Assembly (NCBI GenBank): GCA_039545355.1
Contig: BCJJ01000001.1
Coordinates: 2,395,565 to 2,459,564 of the forward strand
Direction: 5' to 3'
DNA from: Trichosporon coremiiforme
Lineage: Eukaryota > Basidiomycota > Tremellomycetes > Trichosporonales > Trichosporonaceae
DNA: 64,000 nt
Below the pieces are notes generated by a model. That model was not told the origin of the DNA. It worked only from the letters and a program-made list of their open reading frames with translations, and did not search any database. Of the stretch, positions 32,393 through 44,527 are shown piece by piece; within the stretch, counting starts at the first letter, position 1, and each line of letters opens with the position of its first letter. The translations under genes and the position numbers were made by a program.

Positions 32393-33987
32393 GGCTTCAA
32401 GTCTCCACTGCGTCGGCGAGGAGGGAGGGAAAGGCGAATAGGGATGAGGGACGTCACGAGCTCGTGTGAGGTCTGGAGGTCGGTCTGAACCGTTCGTTGA
32501 GTGTGGAGCGAGTCCGGGGTCCGTAGAGGTGGCGTGTATCAAGAGACCGCGAGTCGAACAGAAGAAACCAAAAGCGCACAAGCAGTCGAGAGTGCAAAGA
32601 CAAAAGACAGACAGGCGAAACGCAGGAAAGCGTGCTCGGTCTCCTTTGGGTCGGTCGCGAAAGTCGCTTGTCCCATGTCCCGCTTGAGCATGGCAAGTGC
32701 CGGTTAGTGTCCAGCTTTGGGTGGGCGGTAAATACCCGAGCACCTCGGATTACCCCGATTGCCGAGCCTTAGACCTCTCGTACCTGGGGGAGGGGCCGCC
32801 GACACCGGGGGACGGAGGACGCCTCCCCCAGGGGACCCCACAGTCGCAGCTGGTGGCGAGGAGATGGGCTGGAGACTAAGATGGGGAGGAGAATGCAACC
32901 AGTCTGTGCGGTCATGATGGTGCGAGACAAGTAGTTGGTCGGTATCAACGGACGATCAATTCACGCGACTGGCTTATCGGCGCTGTGCGAACTGGATCTT
33001 GTCCATGGACACGGACGGCCCGTTATCTCGAGCTCAGGACCAGGTTTCTCTGAGAAGCCCGAGATGGTTGAGTGAGTGCAGAGTCTCCTCTGTTGCCCGA
33101 CTCTGGCGTCACAAGATCTTGATGAGACTGCGACTGGCATGGGCTGACGCACCTGAGGTGCCTGCCTACCTGCACTGCGGATTTGGGCAAGGGGCGTGCG
33201 TAGCCCAGTACTGAGTTGAGATCACGCGGCTATCATGAGTTTCCCCATGCTTTGATCTCGTCGTTCTGGAACGAGCAGGGGCTTGATTTTGATCGAGACG
33301 TGTCGTCTTCTACTCCCGGCTAGCCTTGTCTGAAGTGGTGACTGATTAAATCCCACCACCCAAAACGAGGTCCTCATTCCAGTGGTAGTGGGAGTCGGCG
33401 TCCGGAACCAAATTCCATGGCGTTGGCTGGGCACGCACCCAAAGTCACCCAAAGTCGCCCATAGCCATAGTCACCCAGCAACGACCCGGCACAGCCCTCC
33501 TGCTTTGGTGCAGGATTGGTCGCTCGATTCCACACCTGCGCGGGTTTAAGCTCGAGGACGGATGTGTGCCGAGTATGCATGAGAGGCCTTGGATTGGTGC
33601 GTTGTGTTCCGAGCAGATCGTTGCACTGCCCAGTGAGCGTTATGCGGGTTGCATGTGGAGGTGAATTGAATGCTGCGACGCGTTGATTGGCACTACGCGC
33701 TGGCGATCGAACTTACGTCATCCCTGACAACGCCCTAGAGATCCTCAGACGCTGCGCCTGGTCAGACCCGTTGTGTGACTGCGATCCACGATCCATCGTC
33801 GTGCAGGCGTGTAGGCGCGTGAGCCGCTCTGTGCCTTCCGCCTGCCTGAATACTGCTGCGCTTCAATCCGGGCGGGCGGGTCCCACTCTTTACTGGGCAC
33901 CCAGCTTATAAGTAGAACAGGCGGCTGCGTGTCACTTTCCCTTCATCTCTCTCTCACTCACCCACCAAAACAAACAACAAATCAACA
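32393..33987. other. Intergenic region, 1.6 kb, no recognised gene
   Basis: Upstream of the divergent carrier gene and of the small stress-type gene. No coding frame with family features was seen. The last ~70 bases are a C/T- and A-rich leader immediately before the next start codon. Confidence 0.5.
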
Positions 33988-34524
33988 ATGGACGGTCTCC
34001 TCAACCAGGCTAAGGGCGCTCTCGGCGGTATGGGCGGTGCTGGTGCCCAGGGCCAGCAGCCCAACCAGCAGCAGCAGCAGGGCGGCGCCGCCCCCGTCGA
34101 GGGCCAGGCCGCCGGCCAGCCCGGCCAGGCTACCGGCCAGCAGGACGCTCTTGGTGAGTAACTCACAAACGGCGAGCAGCGAGCGCAGCGAGCTGTCGCA
34201 TTCCCCCTCGATCAGCTCCGTCCACGCTGCGCTCTCTTCACTGCTGTCCATCGACGCCAACTTGGATGACAGCGCCGAGGAAGACCAGCTATGCCGCCGC
34301 CAAACGAGACCACAGCTGACCATGACAGACAAGGGTGTCGGTGGTGTCCTCAACAAGTTCGGCTACGGCCAGGACGTCGCCACCACCGAGAAGATCTCGG
34401 ACGGTGTCCGCTCGGCTTACAAGTCGGTGAGTACTCCTGCTACCTATGCTCTCCGCCCAGTGCGCATGTCCGAGCTAACCCCCAGGCCACCGGCAAGGAC
34501 ATCCCCATCCAGGACAAGCAGTAG
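33988..34524 (+). CDS. Small Gln/Gly-rich fungal protein with DKGV...TGKDIPIQDK tail
   Basis: Three exons, 33988-34153, 34329-34426 and 34486-34524, with introns of 175 and 59 nt; 100 aa. The N-terminal half is low-complexity Gly/Gln/Ala. The C-terminal half, D-K-G-V-G-G-V-L-N-K through E-K-I-S-D-G-V-R and A-T-G-K-D-I-P-I-Q-D-K, is a conserved pattern seen in small fungal stress-related proteins of unknown function. No signal peptide or membrane segment, so probably cytosolic. Strong codon bias and a C/A-rich leader suggest high expression. It is the last ordinary gene before the intron-like array. Confidence 0.72.
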
Positions 34525-34915
34525 ATTTAGTCTGTCGTCCAAAGTATGAAGATTGTCCGAAGTTGTGCTTTGCTGTTGCGTGGGAACTGACGGTGCATAG
34601 AAGCGTGGAGGAACAGCTGACTGGACCATCCACTGACAGATCTGGACCACAGCAGCGCCCAGATCACAGATCGATCCGCACGCTACTCACACAACTCCTA
34701 CGCACGATGCGCGTGTTTCACGTCTCACCCCTGCGCCTTCCTCGCTGACCGCTGCATGGTGCACTGCGCCCGCTCCCGCTTACACTCCACGTCCAACCGC
34801 AACTCCACTCACCTCTCATCACTCACTCACCCATCCACGCATCACCCCCGTCTCCGGATTCGCGAGCTGCCTTTCCGTCGTCTCGAGCTCATGGCATAAA
34901 CACTAGACATCCAAC

Positions 34916-37534
34916 GTAAGCTGACTGTCTTGGAGTAGAGCTAGCTGACCGCAGCTCCGAGCGGCCTGGTGAGCTCAGCACTTCTGATCGTAGCTGATAC
35001 CAGTTTCGTGAGACTGCACGTACGGATCGAGTTAGCTGTTTCCAGTGTGCGTTGAGCTGATCCCAGGTTCGAGCCTATTGCTTGTCCCAGCTAAACAAGC
35101 ACGATTGGCAGAGGTCAGCTTCAAGAGCTTGTGTGCCAGCTTATCTACAGCTGGCGTGACTCACCATCAAGCTACAGCAAACACAGGCCAGTAACGCCAA
35201 GTCAGCTATATGTCACCGACCCCCAGCTGATTACAGGCGAGCTCATGCGCGTGTGTAAGTTGAACACAAGACACCCATGTGGCCAGGTCAGCTTGCGTCC
35301 CGAGTGGGCCCAGCTGACCTCAGGCTCAGTGAGCTTCCTTCGCCCAAGCGCTAGCTGAACGCAGCTTGCGCACTACTGGCGACCACCGTCAAGTCGCAGC
35401 GGACTGGTGAGCTGGCAGTGGTTGGTTTGAAGCTGAACCCAGAACCGGGTCGCAATACGTGAATCCCACAGTGCCGGATGACCGAGCTGTCGCGTGAGCT
35501 TCAATGAGGGCTGCCAGCTGACTTCCAGCCGTCGGTCACGCGTCGCGGGTAGCTGTCTGATTGAGGGGTGAGCTAATGAACAGACTGTGGCTTGCCCAAA
35601 CCTCGCAAGTTGAGACCAAAACCTTCAGACACCGCCAATCGGATCGCCATGCCGACCACCGAGGTTGTGAGTTGTGTCCATTGTGCGCCAGCTAAACCCA
35701 GCGCCGGTTTTCTCACCATATCTTCTCCTGAACTGAGGGAATGGGAAGCGAGCACTGGCTGCTGTGTGCTATCTGCGCACTCACCTGTCACCTGATGCCA
35801 GGCCCAGCGGCTGCTCTCACCTGGGATTGAAGCCGAATACAGACCATTCGTTGCAGCCAAGGCCAGCTGTTTCGCCCCACGCGCCCAGCTGATACGAGAT
35901 CTCGTGAGCTGCGACGCTGGCACATACAAGCTGACTGCTTCCATCCTCCGGCAGGGAGAGTCTACCTTCAACGCAACGTACGCTATGTTCCATTGCTCCA
36001 GCTGAACTCAGCCTCACGTCGTACAGCAATCGGTTAGGCTTTTCCGACCGCTTAGCTGACATGCAGGAGGTAGCACGAGCTGATGAGCGAGGGGTAAGGT
36101 CATGCGGTTGCGGAAGAGCTGGCCTCCGCCCATGTATGAGATCTGGGTCTTCTCACCTCGCACCGGTACAGCTAGCGTGGCGGTGTATATTAGCTGACGA
36201 ACAGGTTCGGACTGTGACAAGGACGAAAATCGCTCGTAGCTGAACCAGGCTATGCCAAGTGTCCGCTATGGACTGCGCGCTGCGGCCCAAACTGGTGAGC
36301 TTCTCTGTATTCATTAGTATGGCTTCAGAACGGCCCTGGAAGGATGCAGCTGTTCTGCCTGTTCACCGCTGACGTCAGTCTGGGAACAAGCGCTTGGGCG
36401 TCCAGCCTCTTTACTCAATGATTACGCTGTCCGCCCAGCTTCACGGCCGTGAAACAAGCTAGCATCCAGGCGTGAGGCGCGCAGTGAACCGCATTTCGAT
36501 CGTGAGCTAGCTGATGACCCACACAGCCCACCACAGCGCACCGTTGGTTGTCGACGTGTACAATCAAGAGTATGAAGAAGTGCGATTGGCCGACGCTCGG
36601 CGAACCCAGCACACCCACCACTCCTTGCATTGCACCGGTGAAGCGAGTCCCGCGTCATATTCAGTTGACAGCTCTGGAAGCTTGGAGGGACCTGTCTACA
36701 CTTTCTACCACCGTCTGTAAGCTGACATGAGCGTCCTTCGGTCACTGGTCAGCGCAACGCCAAACGTTGGTACACTAAGCAGCGGCCGGGCCAGCTCATG
36801 CCCTAGAGACATTCCAGAGCTAATTACAATGATACCGCACGACCGCCACCCGTACGCTGGTACATCTGGCGAGGCTTGTTAAGCTGGTGGCGGCTTGACC
36901 TGGCTCTCAAAACCAAGTGTACGCTACCGGTCCCGCCCCTAGCTGACCCCAGTCCCAGCACGCTGTGACCATGCCCCGCAGGGGGATACCCAGCCTCATG
37001 AACTTGGTGCTTTGACCCTTGAGCGCACTAACGCACGCGGAAGTGCGTGAAGCTTTAGCTGACGCGGGCACTAGCTGACAAGCAGCATCACGATCTTACG
37101 TCGTCTCCGCCCAATTGACGAAAACGGTTTGTCACTACCTAGACGAGCTTGCTTCGAACCGCGCTTACGTATGGATATGCCAGCAGGGAGAACGTCAATG
37201 TGAGCTGACACTCAGCCATATCGGTAAAAACGCAGCAACTCTATTGGATAATGGATAATGAGCTGTGGCGCATAGCCGAAGCCAGCCATTCGTTGGGCAA
37301 CCCATGCCGCGGACCGAAGCTAGACATCTTACAGCGCCTGGACTCGTGAGCTCTCCATCGCAACGTTTGATCAGCTAACCCCGGGCCCCACTCCCAGTCG
37401 GTATCAGCTGCAAGCTGCGATGCGACGACGTCAGCGAATACAGATTTTATCTCGGCTACCCCAATGGCTTACGTGAGCCCAATATCTCAAACACTCGTCG
37501 TGAGCTTGCTGGATTCCTTCGGAGCTAACCACAG
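34916..37534 (+). other. Array of intron-like units, AGCT-dense, no protein gene
   Basis: The plus strand is filled with strings of the form GTGAGCT or GTAAG, 15-35 nt, then AGCTGAC/AGCTAAC and CAG within ~10 nt: the same donor, branch and acceptor words used by the real introns in this window. Thirteen well-formed units are 34916-34954, 34969-35003, 35008-35045, 35255-35286, 35329-35364, 35407-35442, 35494-35528, 35667-35701, 35904-35954, 36295-36328, 36717-36752, 37345-37397 and 37500-37534 (32-53 nt each), with many weaker ones between. Spacers range from 4 nt to several hundred nt and show no family-like coding sequence. I count about 70 AGCT in 2.7 kb, against about 10-11 expected at random. 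Could be a heavily spliced non-coding transcript, an exploded intron-rich pseudogene, or a repeat whose unit resembles an intron. Confidence 0.6.
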
Positions 37535-38185
37535 CTACTGGAGAGAACAGCTGTATTTGCCGTGCTGAAAGCTCAACATCTGTAGACCTACCGATGCAGC
37601 ATATGTAATATTGGCGTTTGGTTCCTTCCAGTGAAGTCATCCGCCGTTGCACTTGGGGAAGACGGCCATCAGTTCAACAAACTTAATCGCGGATCGGTTA
37701 ATTCTTAGATCGCCGATCAGTCCCATATCGATAACACCCCTCGACCTCCCTCCCGCATGCATCAATGTTTTGATCCGTCGATGCTCAGCCATCCTCGCCT
37801 GAAACCACGATGCATGTGCACATAAGGCCGCGCTTATGCATCACGACTCTGAAGCCACTCCCTCGGCTGACGTTTAAGTCCACCGCGCCTCGGCAGATAA
37901 GGGCGGATCGGCAGGAGCGGACCCTTGAGCGCGCCCAAGGACACAACACCATGGCGTCCTTCTCAACGGTTCCCTTTCATCCACACACTCTTTCAATCCC
38001 CGCTACACCGGATACCAACGTATGTCGTACGATGGGTTCCTGATATGAGAATGCGGACATCAGTAACCTGGGTGGCAGGGGTCCAGCCGTCAGTTGCGCT
38101 CCTTCGTACTAGTAGTGCCCAGTATATCAACCATTGCATGTCGTACAATACCAATTCACGTGTTCTTCTGACCACCCCCAGCGTC
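37535..38185. other. Intergenic region right of the array
   Basis: No gene is seen. The AGCT density drops after about 37.58 kb, so the array has a fairly sharp right edge. Confidence 0.5.
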
Positions 38186-39841
38186 CTACACGGTCACGAC
38201 AATATCCTCAACTAGTTTTCCTTCAACCTTCGTAGGCGTCTCCGCGAACTTGCGCAGAGGAACTCCTCGTGCGAACAGCTCGTCCAGAGCTGCGCTTGAC
38301 CGGCCCAATGTCTCCGGAAGACCGAAGTAGACCACTGTCGTCAGCTCTGAAAGACGCGGCAACTCACAAGGAATGAAGGGCACCGTGACACCTGCGAAAA
38401 CGAAAGAAGTCTTCGTTCCCAGTCCTGCCTTTTGGGGGCTGAGGAGGATCGGAATCACATACGTCCACATCGCGCCCCAGGCGGACATGAAGATGAGCGC
38501 GAAAGTGATGGTCATTTGTCGAATGGACGCGGTGGGGATCTCGCCGATCGTGATCCAGTATATGACTGCGACAGTCGCGCAGAAGATGCACACCCAGACT
38601 GAGCATACTGCAATCAATCCAGACGCAACGGGCTTCGATACGGGTAGGCAGCCGAGACCACCAATGATGGAGAGCAAGGGCACCGAGCACACCAGGAAGG
38701 TGAGTGTGGCCTTGCGACGGGGTACGCGAGGGAGCACGAACCAATTGCCGATCGCGACGAAGACAATGGTCAAAACCGTGATGATCAAGTTGCCGACGAA
38801 AGGGTCCTCGAGCCCCGCCGTTTGGAAGAAGTACGCTGTTTGGCCATAGATGAGCGGCTGGCCGGAGCAGTAGATCAAGGTCGGCACGATGCACGTGATC
38901 ATGGTGCGCTTCAGGTTGGAACCGCGGAAGAGTGTGATCCAGCTGTGCTTCGAAGTCTGCGCGCTGGCTTCGTGCTGGGCGACGATGACAGCATACTCGT
39001 GTTCCAGGTCGTAGCCCTCAACATTGCCGACGATTCTCCTCAGTGCTTTCTTGCCCTTGTCATGGCGGCCCTTGGAGGCGAGCCACATCGGACTCTCCGG
39101 CACGATGAACAGGGGAAGGAGCCACAACCCGACGACGACGAACTGCGCGTAGAAGATGCGGCGGAACTCGAGTGGGTCGGTTTTGAATAGCACCTCGAGC
39201 CCGACGGCACAAGGGAGCTGGCCGAAACTGAATCCAAGGGCGAACGCTCCCATCACGTCGCCTGAGAACTGAGGCATCGTGAGTTCCGCACAAAGAGCCG
39301 GGATGGCGGCCATCGCGAGACCGGTCGAAACGCCTGTGAGGATCTTGCCTCCGAGGAACACCTTCCAGTCGTTTGCGAGCATCTCCATCACAATAGCGCC
39401 TATCATGAGCACGGTCATGAGCCACAGAGTGGGCTTGCGCCCGACGTAGTCGCCAAACGGCGCGATGAGCATGCCGCACACCTGGCCGACGATGGTGAAG
39501 CCGCTCCAGAGGGAGACGTGCACCGCGTCGAGCTCGGCGGCACCTGTGACGGAGTTCTTCTTCGTGCCCATCACCTGTCATCAGCAGGTCTCGTGTGGAG
39601 CTCTCACTTGGATGAACCCTGGGTTCGCCACGACATTACCGGGCGCAACGACCGCGTATCCGACGTACATGCCGCCGATGCACAGACTCATTGCCATGAG
39701 GTACAGCCGCCAGAACTTGCGGCGGGCTTGGTGTGGCGTAAGGTTGGCGTAGTTGCTACGAAGAGGTGGCTCCTCCGCGCACTCCACACACACAACGGTT
39801 TCCTTCTCGTCCATGTCGTACTTGTCGTCGTCCAGAGTCAT
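38186..39841 (-). CDS. MFS sugar-porter family transporter
   Basis: Three exons, 39841-39608, 39574-38368 and 38334-38186, with two 33-nt introns; 529 aa. The second intron is a multiple of three and the frame stays open through it; removing it restores the helix-12/PETLG junction (V-P-F-I-P-L-V-Y-F-G-L-P-E-T-L-G). Sugar-porter marks include G-D-Y-V-G-R-K-P-T, P-E-S-P-M-W-L-A-S-K-G-R and F-L-G-G-K-I-L-T-G. Twelve helices. In this setting quinate or another organic acid is as likely as a sugar. It lies tail-to-head with a second MFS gene at the left edge of the aromatic catabolic cluster, so it may import the cluster's substrate. Confidence 0.85.
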
Positions 39842-40181
39842 GATGGGTGATACGGAGAGTCACTCGTAGGCTATGCGTTTTATTCGGTCTGCTCCCCCAC
39901 ACCTCAACCCTATCGCATCCGCACGCCGTCGGGAATCCTTGGTATTCCATTCTTTCTGGGCGCTGATACGCATAGCTGTGCTGTTCTGGGGTCTGTGGGG
40001 CTCCCACACGTGTTATGCTGGAGTTGAGGAACGAATTCCGGACGGTTGTTGGAGGCGGGATGTGATTGTGGATGGTGCGGAACAGGCGGAATGCGGATCA
40101 ACATGGTCATCTGACCACGGGATCCGAGCATGCCAGCGTACAGACTGGCCCAGATCTTGCATCCCTTTACGTTACGATCTA

Positions 40182-42101
40182 TCAGACGACCTCGCGCTCC
40201 TCACGAGCCTCGCTCTTTGCATGTAGCTCCTCCACGGGCGCGTCGACGCGGTACGTCATGAGCGTCCGCATATCGTCGAGGAAGTAGACAAAGATACAGG
40301 CGAGTATTCCGAAAGGCGCCGCGATAATCCACACAATGCGATAGCTGTCCGCTTGACCCTGCTTCATACCCTCCAATCCCGCATTCACAATCGATGCGTT
40401 TACGCCTGGCACTGCCTCCATCGCAGTCACGTTGCCTGCGATAGCGTACTCGACAAAAGCATCGAGGTGCTGCGAGAGTCCAGCAGCAGTAGCCGCCGAG
40501 GCGACGGCACGCGGGAGCTTGGTCTTTGCCTGTGTCGTATACGCAGCAGTGTAGATTGCGGTGAAGGTTGAAGCAGCAACAGCGCGGGTGGACGTCAACA
40601 CAGCGGTGGCAGTCGCAATGAGGTGGTGTGGTGTCGCGAGCTGCACGCCAGCCACAATCAGGATGAGCGGCGCGCCGAACCCCAAACCCGCCAGCCCATC
40701 AAAGACGATCGCGTTGGTAGAGTGTTGCGGCTGCACCGTCGCCATGCCCACCAACCCTGCCGTGAAGATCAGAAATCCAACAAACATTGGGCTGCGGATC
40801 GTGCGCATTTTGGTGCTCCACAGGCCAAAAACGACGGTCCCGATTCCGGCACAAATCCAGAACGGCGCGGCGCGAACGGCTGCCATCAAGGGGTCGGTTT
40901 CGAACAGTTTGCCCGTTCTGAGGTTAATACAGTACCTTCCGGCATCAGTGGTCACTCACAGGGCAGGATAGAAAACGACAATGGAGAACAGCGTGACACC
41001 TTCGATGAACATCAACGCGATCGAAAGTGGGAAAGTGCGGAGCGCGAACAGCTCATGGTGCAAGACACCAGTCTTGGTGCCCTTCCACTCGTACAAACCG
41101 AATGCGATCAGCACAACAATGCCAATGATAAGTGTCGTAAGCACTCGCACATCCGTCCACTCCCACGGGTTGTCCCCGAGCGTCAGGCCAGTCAAGAGGA
41201 GCGACAGACCGGCCGCGAGGAGACCCATACCGGGCAGGTCGAGCTTGCCAATCTTCTGCCAGAAAGACAGGTGGTCCAGGCGCGTGTGACGCTTGGGCGG
41301 GCTGTACCCCAGCAGGATGCCCAGGACAGCAGCGCCCCACAAACCCATCTGCAGCCACTGTCGTCAGCCCAGTCTTGAACGATGGCTTACGTAGAGGTTT
41401 CTCCAGCCGCTGTGCTGAGAAGCCTTGGTGAGCGCGCCTCCGCCGAGCGAGCCCGTGAGTGCACCGAGCTGGGCAGCGATGTTCATCACGGCGAGGGTGA
41501 TAGGGCGCCAGCGCCTCGGTACGATCTGATGTGAGGGCCGATCATTGGGACTGGGGGAGATACTAACCTCAGACGGGATGGCGTAAGCCAGTGGCACGGC
41601 AGCGAAGCCGAAACCGACCAGGATCTGCGCCACGATGACTCGGTAAATGTTGTTGGCACCCGGTGCGATAGCGGCACCGATGAAGGAAATAGTGCATGTG
41701 ACGACTAGCAGGGTCTTGCGGGCTTGGAAGGTGTCGGAAGCGAAGGCCTGAGTGGTTAGTGGCGCGCTGGCGCGGAACGCACGATGACTGGACCAAGGAC
41801 GGCCTGTACTAGGGACAAGGCGTTTGGGACCCAGGTGGCAGCAGTCTCGCCGTGCACATCGTGCGCCAAGAAGTGGAGCTGTCGTTAGCAGATTCTAGGG
41901 TCGACTTACGATTCCCGGGGGACCGTTCAGGGCCACGATCTGGACATAGTTCAAAATGAACAACGCGAGTAGGGCGATGTACGTGCGGCGATGGAAGACA
42001 GGTTCCTCGTTCTCGTCGGCGTAGACAAGATCAGTCTCAAGAGCTTCCTCCTGGTGATCAAACTCTACTTTCTCCTCGACTTCGTTCAGCGAAGGCGTCA
42101 T
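40182..42101 (-). CDS. MFS transporter, TRI12-like (14-helix) family
   Basis: Six exons, 42101-41910, 41878-41783, 41747-41568, 41525-41391, 41357-40960 and 40917-40182, with introns of 31, 35, 42, 33 and 42 nt; 578 aa. The start is the ATG at 42101; upstream codons in frame are not ATG. Spliced exons give L-N-G-P-P-G-I-L-H-F-L-A-H-D, T-W-V-P-N-A, Q-A-V-L-G-P-V-I-A-F-A-S-D and P-S-E-I-V-P-R-R-W-R, the usual order in fungal TRI12-type efflux/uptake MFS proteins. Fourteen hydrophobic segments are expected. Its promoter carries a 10-bp-phased array of GTCCCAC elements shared with the hydroxylase, dioxygenase and hydrolase genes, which ties it to the catabolic cluster, probably as substrate importer or intermediate exporter. 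Confidence 0.87.
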
Positions 42102-42194
42102 GTCGGTGTTGGCATGCAAACAAAAGGTGGTGACATCCCTTTATGCTGACTTGAATGCGGGACCCCGACGCCACATGCCCACCTGCCCCACACA

Positions 42195-42240
42195 GCCCCA
42201 CACGGTCCCGCACGTCCCACATCGTCCCACACAGTCCCAC
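42195..42240. promoter_or_regulatory. 10-bp-phased GTCCCAC array
   Basis: GTCCCGC at 42204 and GTCCCAC at 42214, 42224 and 42234, exactly 10 bp apart, with a related GCCCCAC at 42195-42201. The block is 103-139 bp upstream of the MFS gene start. Helical phasing suggests several regulator molecules on one DNA face. The same word recurs at 46.39-46.43 and 47.80-47.95 kb. Confidence 0.55.
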
Positions 42241-42272
42241 ACTCGTGACAACAATCGCCCACCTGAGGCGTT

Positions 42273-44392
42273 CTAAATCCAGACCTTCGACAGGACATCG
42301 CTGAGCGTCTCGCCGATGCCCCATGGGGTGCAGCGCCGGAGGAGTCGATTGCTTCGTGACCGCAGTCTGGGGTTAGCGAGAGCTCTGGGGATGACCCACA
42401 TCACGATGTCCAGTGCCTGTTCATTGCCATCGCAGAAGCCCGCCACTTGAACAGGGCGCTTCCCCTCGGCTACAAAGCGCTCGGCTGATCCAGACTCCTC
42501 GCCTTCGAGCGCGAAGCAGAGGCGGCTCCAATCGATAACCTCGAGGGCATTGAACGGTTCGCCCAACTGTGGCGAGAAGTGGAGATAGCATAGGAGCAGG
42601 AGTGTCGCCTGGAAGATAGCTCTGCGTGTCAGCGGGACTCGCACGGCAGCTTACCTTGGCAAGAGAAATGCACGATCGTACAGGTCGGCAGCGTGGTGTA
42701 GGACATGACCGCAGTGTAATGCTGCCAACCTGGCCCTTGGTGTGTTAAGCCATTGCTTTGTTTCAGCGATGATCTCGCTGGCTGGATGTCCACCTCTCCC
42801 AGCTGCCTCCTGAATCAACGTGAGCGGAGCGAGACGAACAACACAAGCATAGTGCCACAGTGCGGCAAGTGCACGCACATGGTCCGGTGCGACGTCGCGC
42901 GGGCGCGCCAGCAGAGCATCAATGTCATGGTCACTCGCTAGCTGCAGCATGTGGTCATAGAACTCGGCCAGTGATAACTCCTTCCCGAACTGCGTTTGGG
43001 CAAGCTCGCGGGCTTTGTGGATATTGACTATCGTTTGCGCAAGGAGAGCAGATGGCAAGAAGTGCTCAGAAGTCCGAGCAGCTCCTCCTAATGCAATCGC
43101 GCGCCAAGTTTCCGGATCGTTTGCTTCGAACAGAGCATCGCTGAACCCATCCGTGTCGACAATCTGGCCGACCATGAAGCGTGCCATGCCGCTGTAGACT
43201 GTCGACTCGGCGGCATGAATGGTCAGACCGAGTGTGAGTCGTCGCAGTGTTTCCTGCTTGGCCCACTCGCGCCACGTCCTATTGAGCTTGGCCGGTTCAA
43301 CGTCAAGATTGGGAATTGGATTGCGCTGGAGTTTTGCCAGGCCACTCCGGCGTGCCTTCGTGCTCAGACTGCCGTGAAAGCTCTCAGCAGTCAGCATCTG
43401 CTTCGGCTGTCCATACAGGAAGCTGAAACATTGGCCCAGGAGAGCGCTAAGCATAACGGCCACTCGTGACTCTTCCGTCGCCATCTTGGCGTCTCGCGTC
43501 ACCACAATGACGTGGTGCAGCCGCTCGTAGATCCAGACCCCGCTGTCGCGCGCCGCTTGCGTTCCAACAAACATGCAGCCGATGCTGCACATGCTGAGCA
43601 GCAGAAGTGGAGGTGTCCTGTCGCGCTCAAAGGTCGGTCGATGAATGACGGGGAATGAAGGGTGGAAGTCGCGAAAGTATAGGTGCAGGCATGCTTCGAG
43701 GAACTTCATTGACGGGATGACGGTGTCCCGTGGGGGTGTCTGCCGTTAGATACGCTGGGGACGAAACCCACCGTATTGTCCATGCGCAGCTCGGCAACAA
43801 CCTGTTCAGGAGAGGTTATCTCGCGTGGTGGCGGCGACGCGGGCCGGCTGACATCGTGATGTTGTGGGTTCGACATTCCAGACTCCCATGTGTCGGCGTT
43901 CATCATCCGCCTTCGCGGCTCTCGGTTGGCCACTTGCGGTTCGGTGTAGAAGGTATCGGTGAGGTCCGGCTCCCAGTTGGCCTGGTCTGAGAACGCTGCC
44001 GCAAGTGCATTCTCAGTCGCCAGAGCGCTGCCGTCGTGGCTCAGCCATCCGGCCACCATCTCGTCGAGACTCTGTGTTATGGGAGTCGACGTGTTCGCGA
44101 AGACCGGAAGCGGAAAGAGGGGCGGGAAGCTCAGACTGCCTAGTGCATCTGCCGCTTGCAGGTCGAAGATGGCCGAGGGAGATGTCGGAGAACCACTTTG
44201 CGCTTCACTCTCCGTCCTCTGACGCTTGCCATGGACGGTGCGGACGTGCCGTTGCAGGGCGTCTGGGCGAGCGAACGACTTGCCGCACACGGTGCAGCTG
44301 AAAGGACGCTGCTGATCGTGGGTCAGTCGGTGCCGGGTGAGGTGAGCCACTTTGGTGAAGACCCGACCGCAGTCCGGGCAAGTCTTGTCCAT
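42273..44392 (-). CDS. C2H2 zinc-finger / fungal_trans transcription factor
   Basis: Three exons, 44392-43772, 43739-42655 and 42621-42273, with introns of 32 and 33 nt; 684 aa. Two adjacent C2H2 fingers open the protein: C5-C8...H21-H25 and C33-C36...H49-H54. A Pro/Ser-rich linker follows, then a fungal-specific transcription factor middle-homology domain beginning E-A-C-L-H-L-Y-F-R-D-F-H-P-S-F-P-V-I-H-R-P-T-F. This two-finger plus fungal_trans layout is that of ADR1/AmdX-type regulators, which often bind G-rich sites. It sits inside the catabolic cluster and is the natural candidate to bind the shared GTCCCAC/GTGGGAC elements; that link is inference. Its own upstream region lacks the element. 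Confidence 0.87.
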
Positions 44393-44527
44393 AGTGAAAA
44401 GGATGATGAGGAAGTAAAGACGGAAGGGAGTTTGAGAGATGGGCAAATGCGAGAAGTGGACCTGCGAAGTGGAGGCGAAACGGCCCCGAGACTGCCGATC
44501 CCGAAATATCCCCGGCGGAACACTGGT

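Noticed and set aside
35062..35073. GGTTCGAGCC, resembling a tRNA B box
   Set aside because: No A box or cloverleaf could be drawn around it; it lies within the intron-like array.
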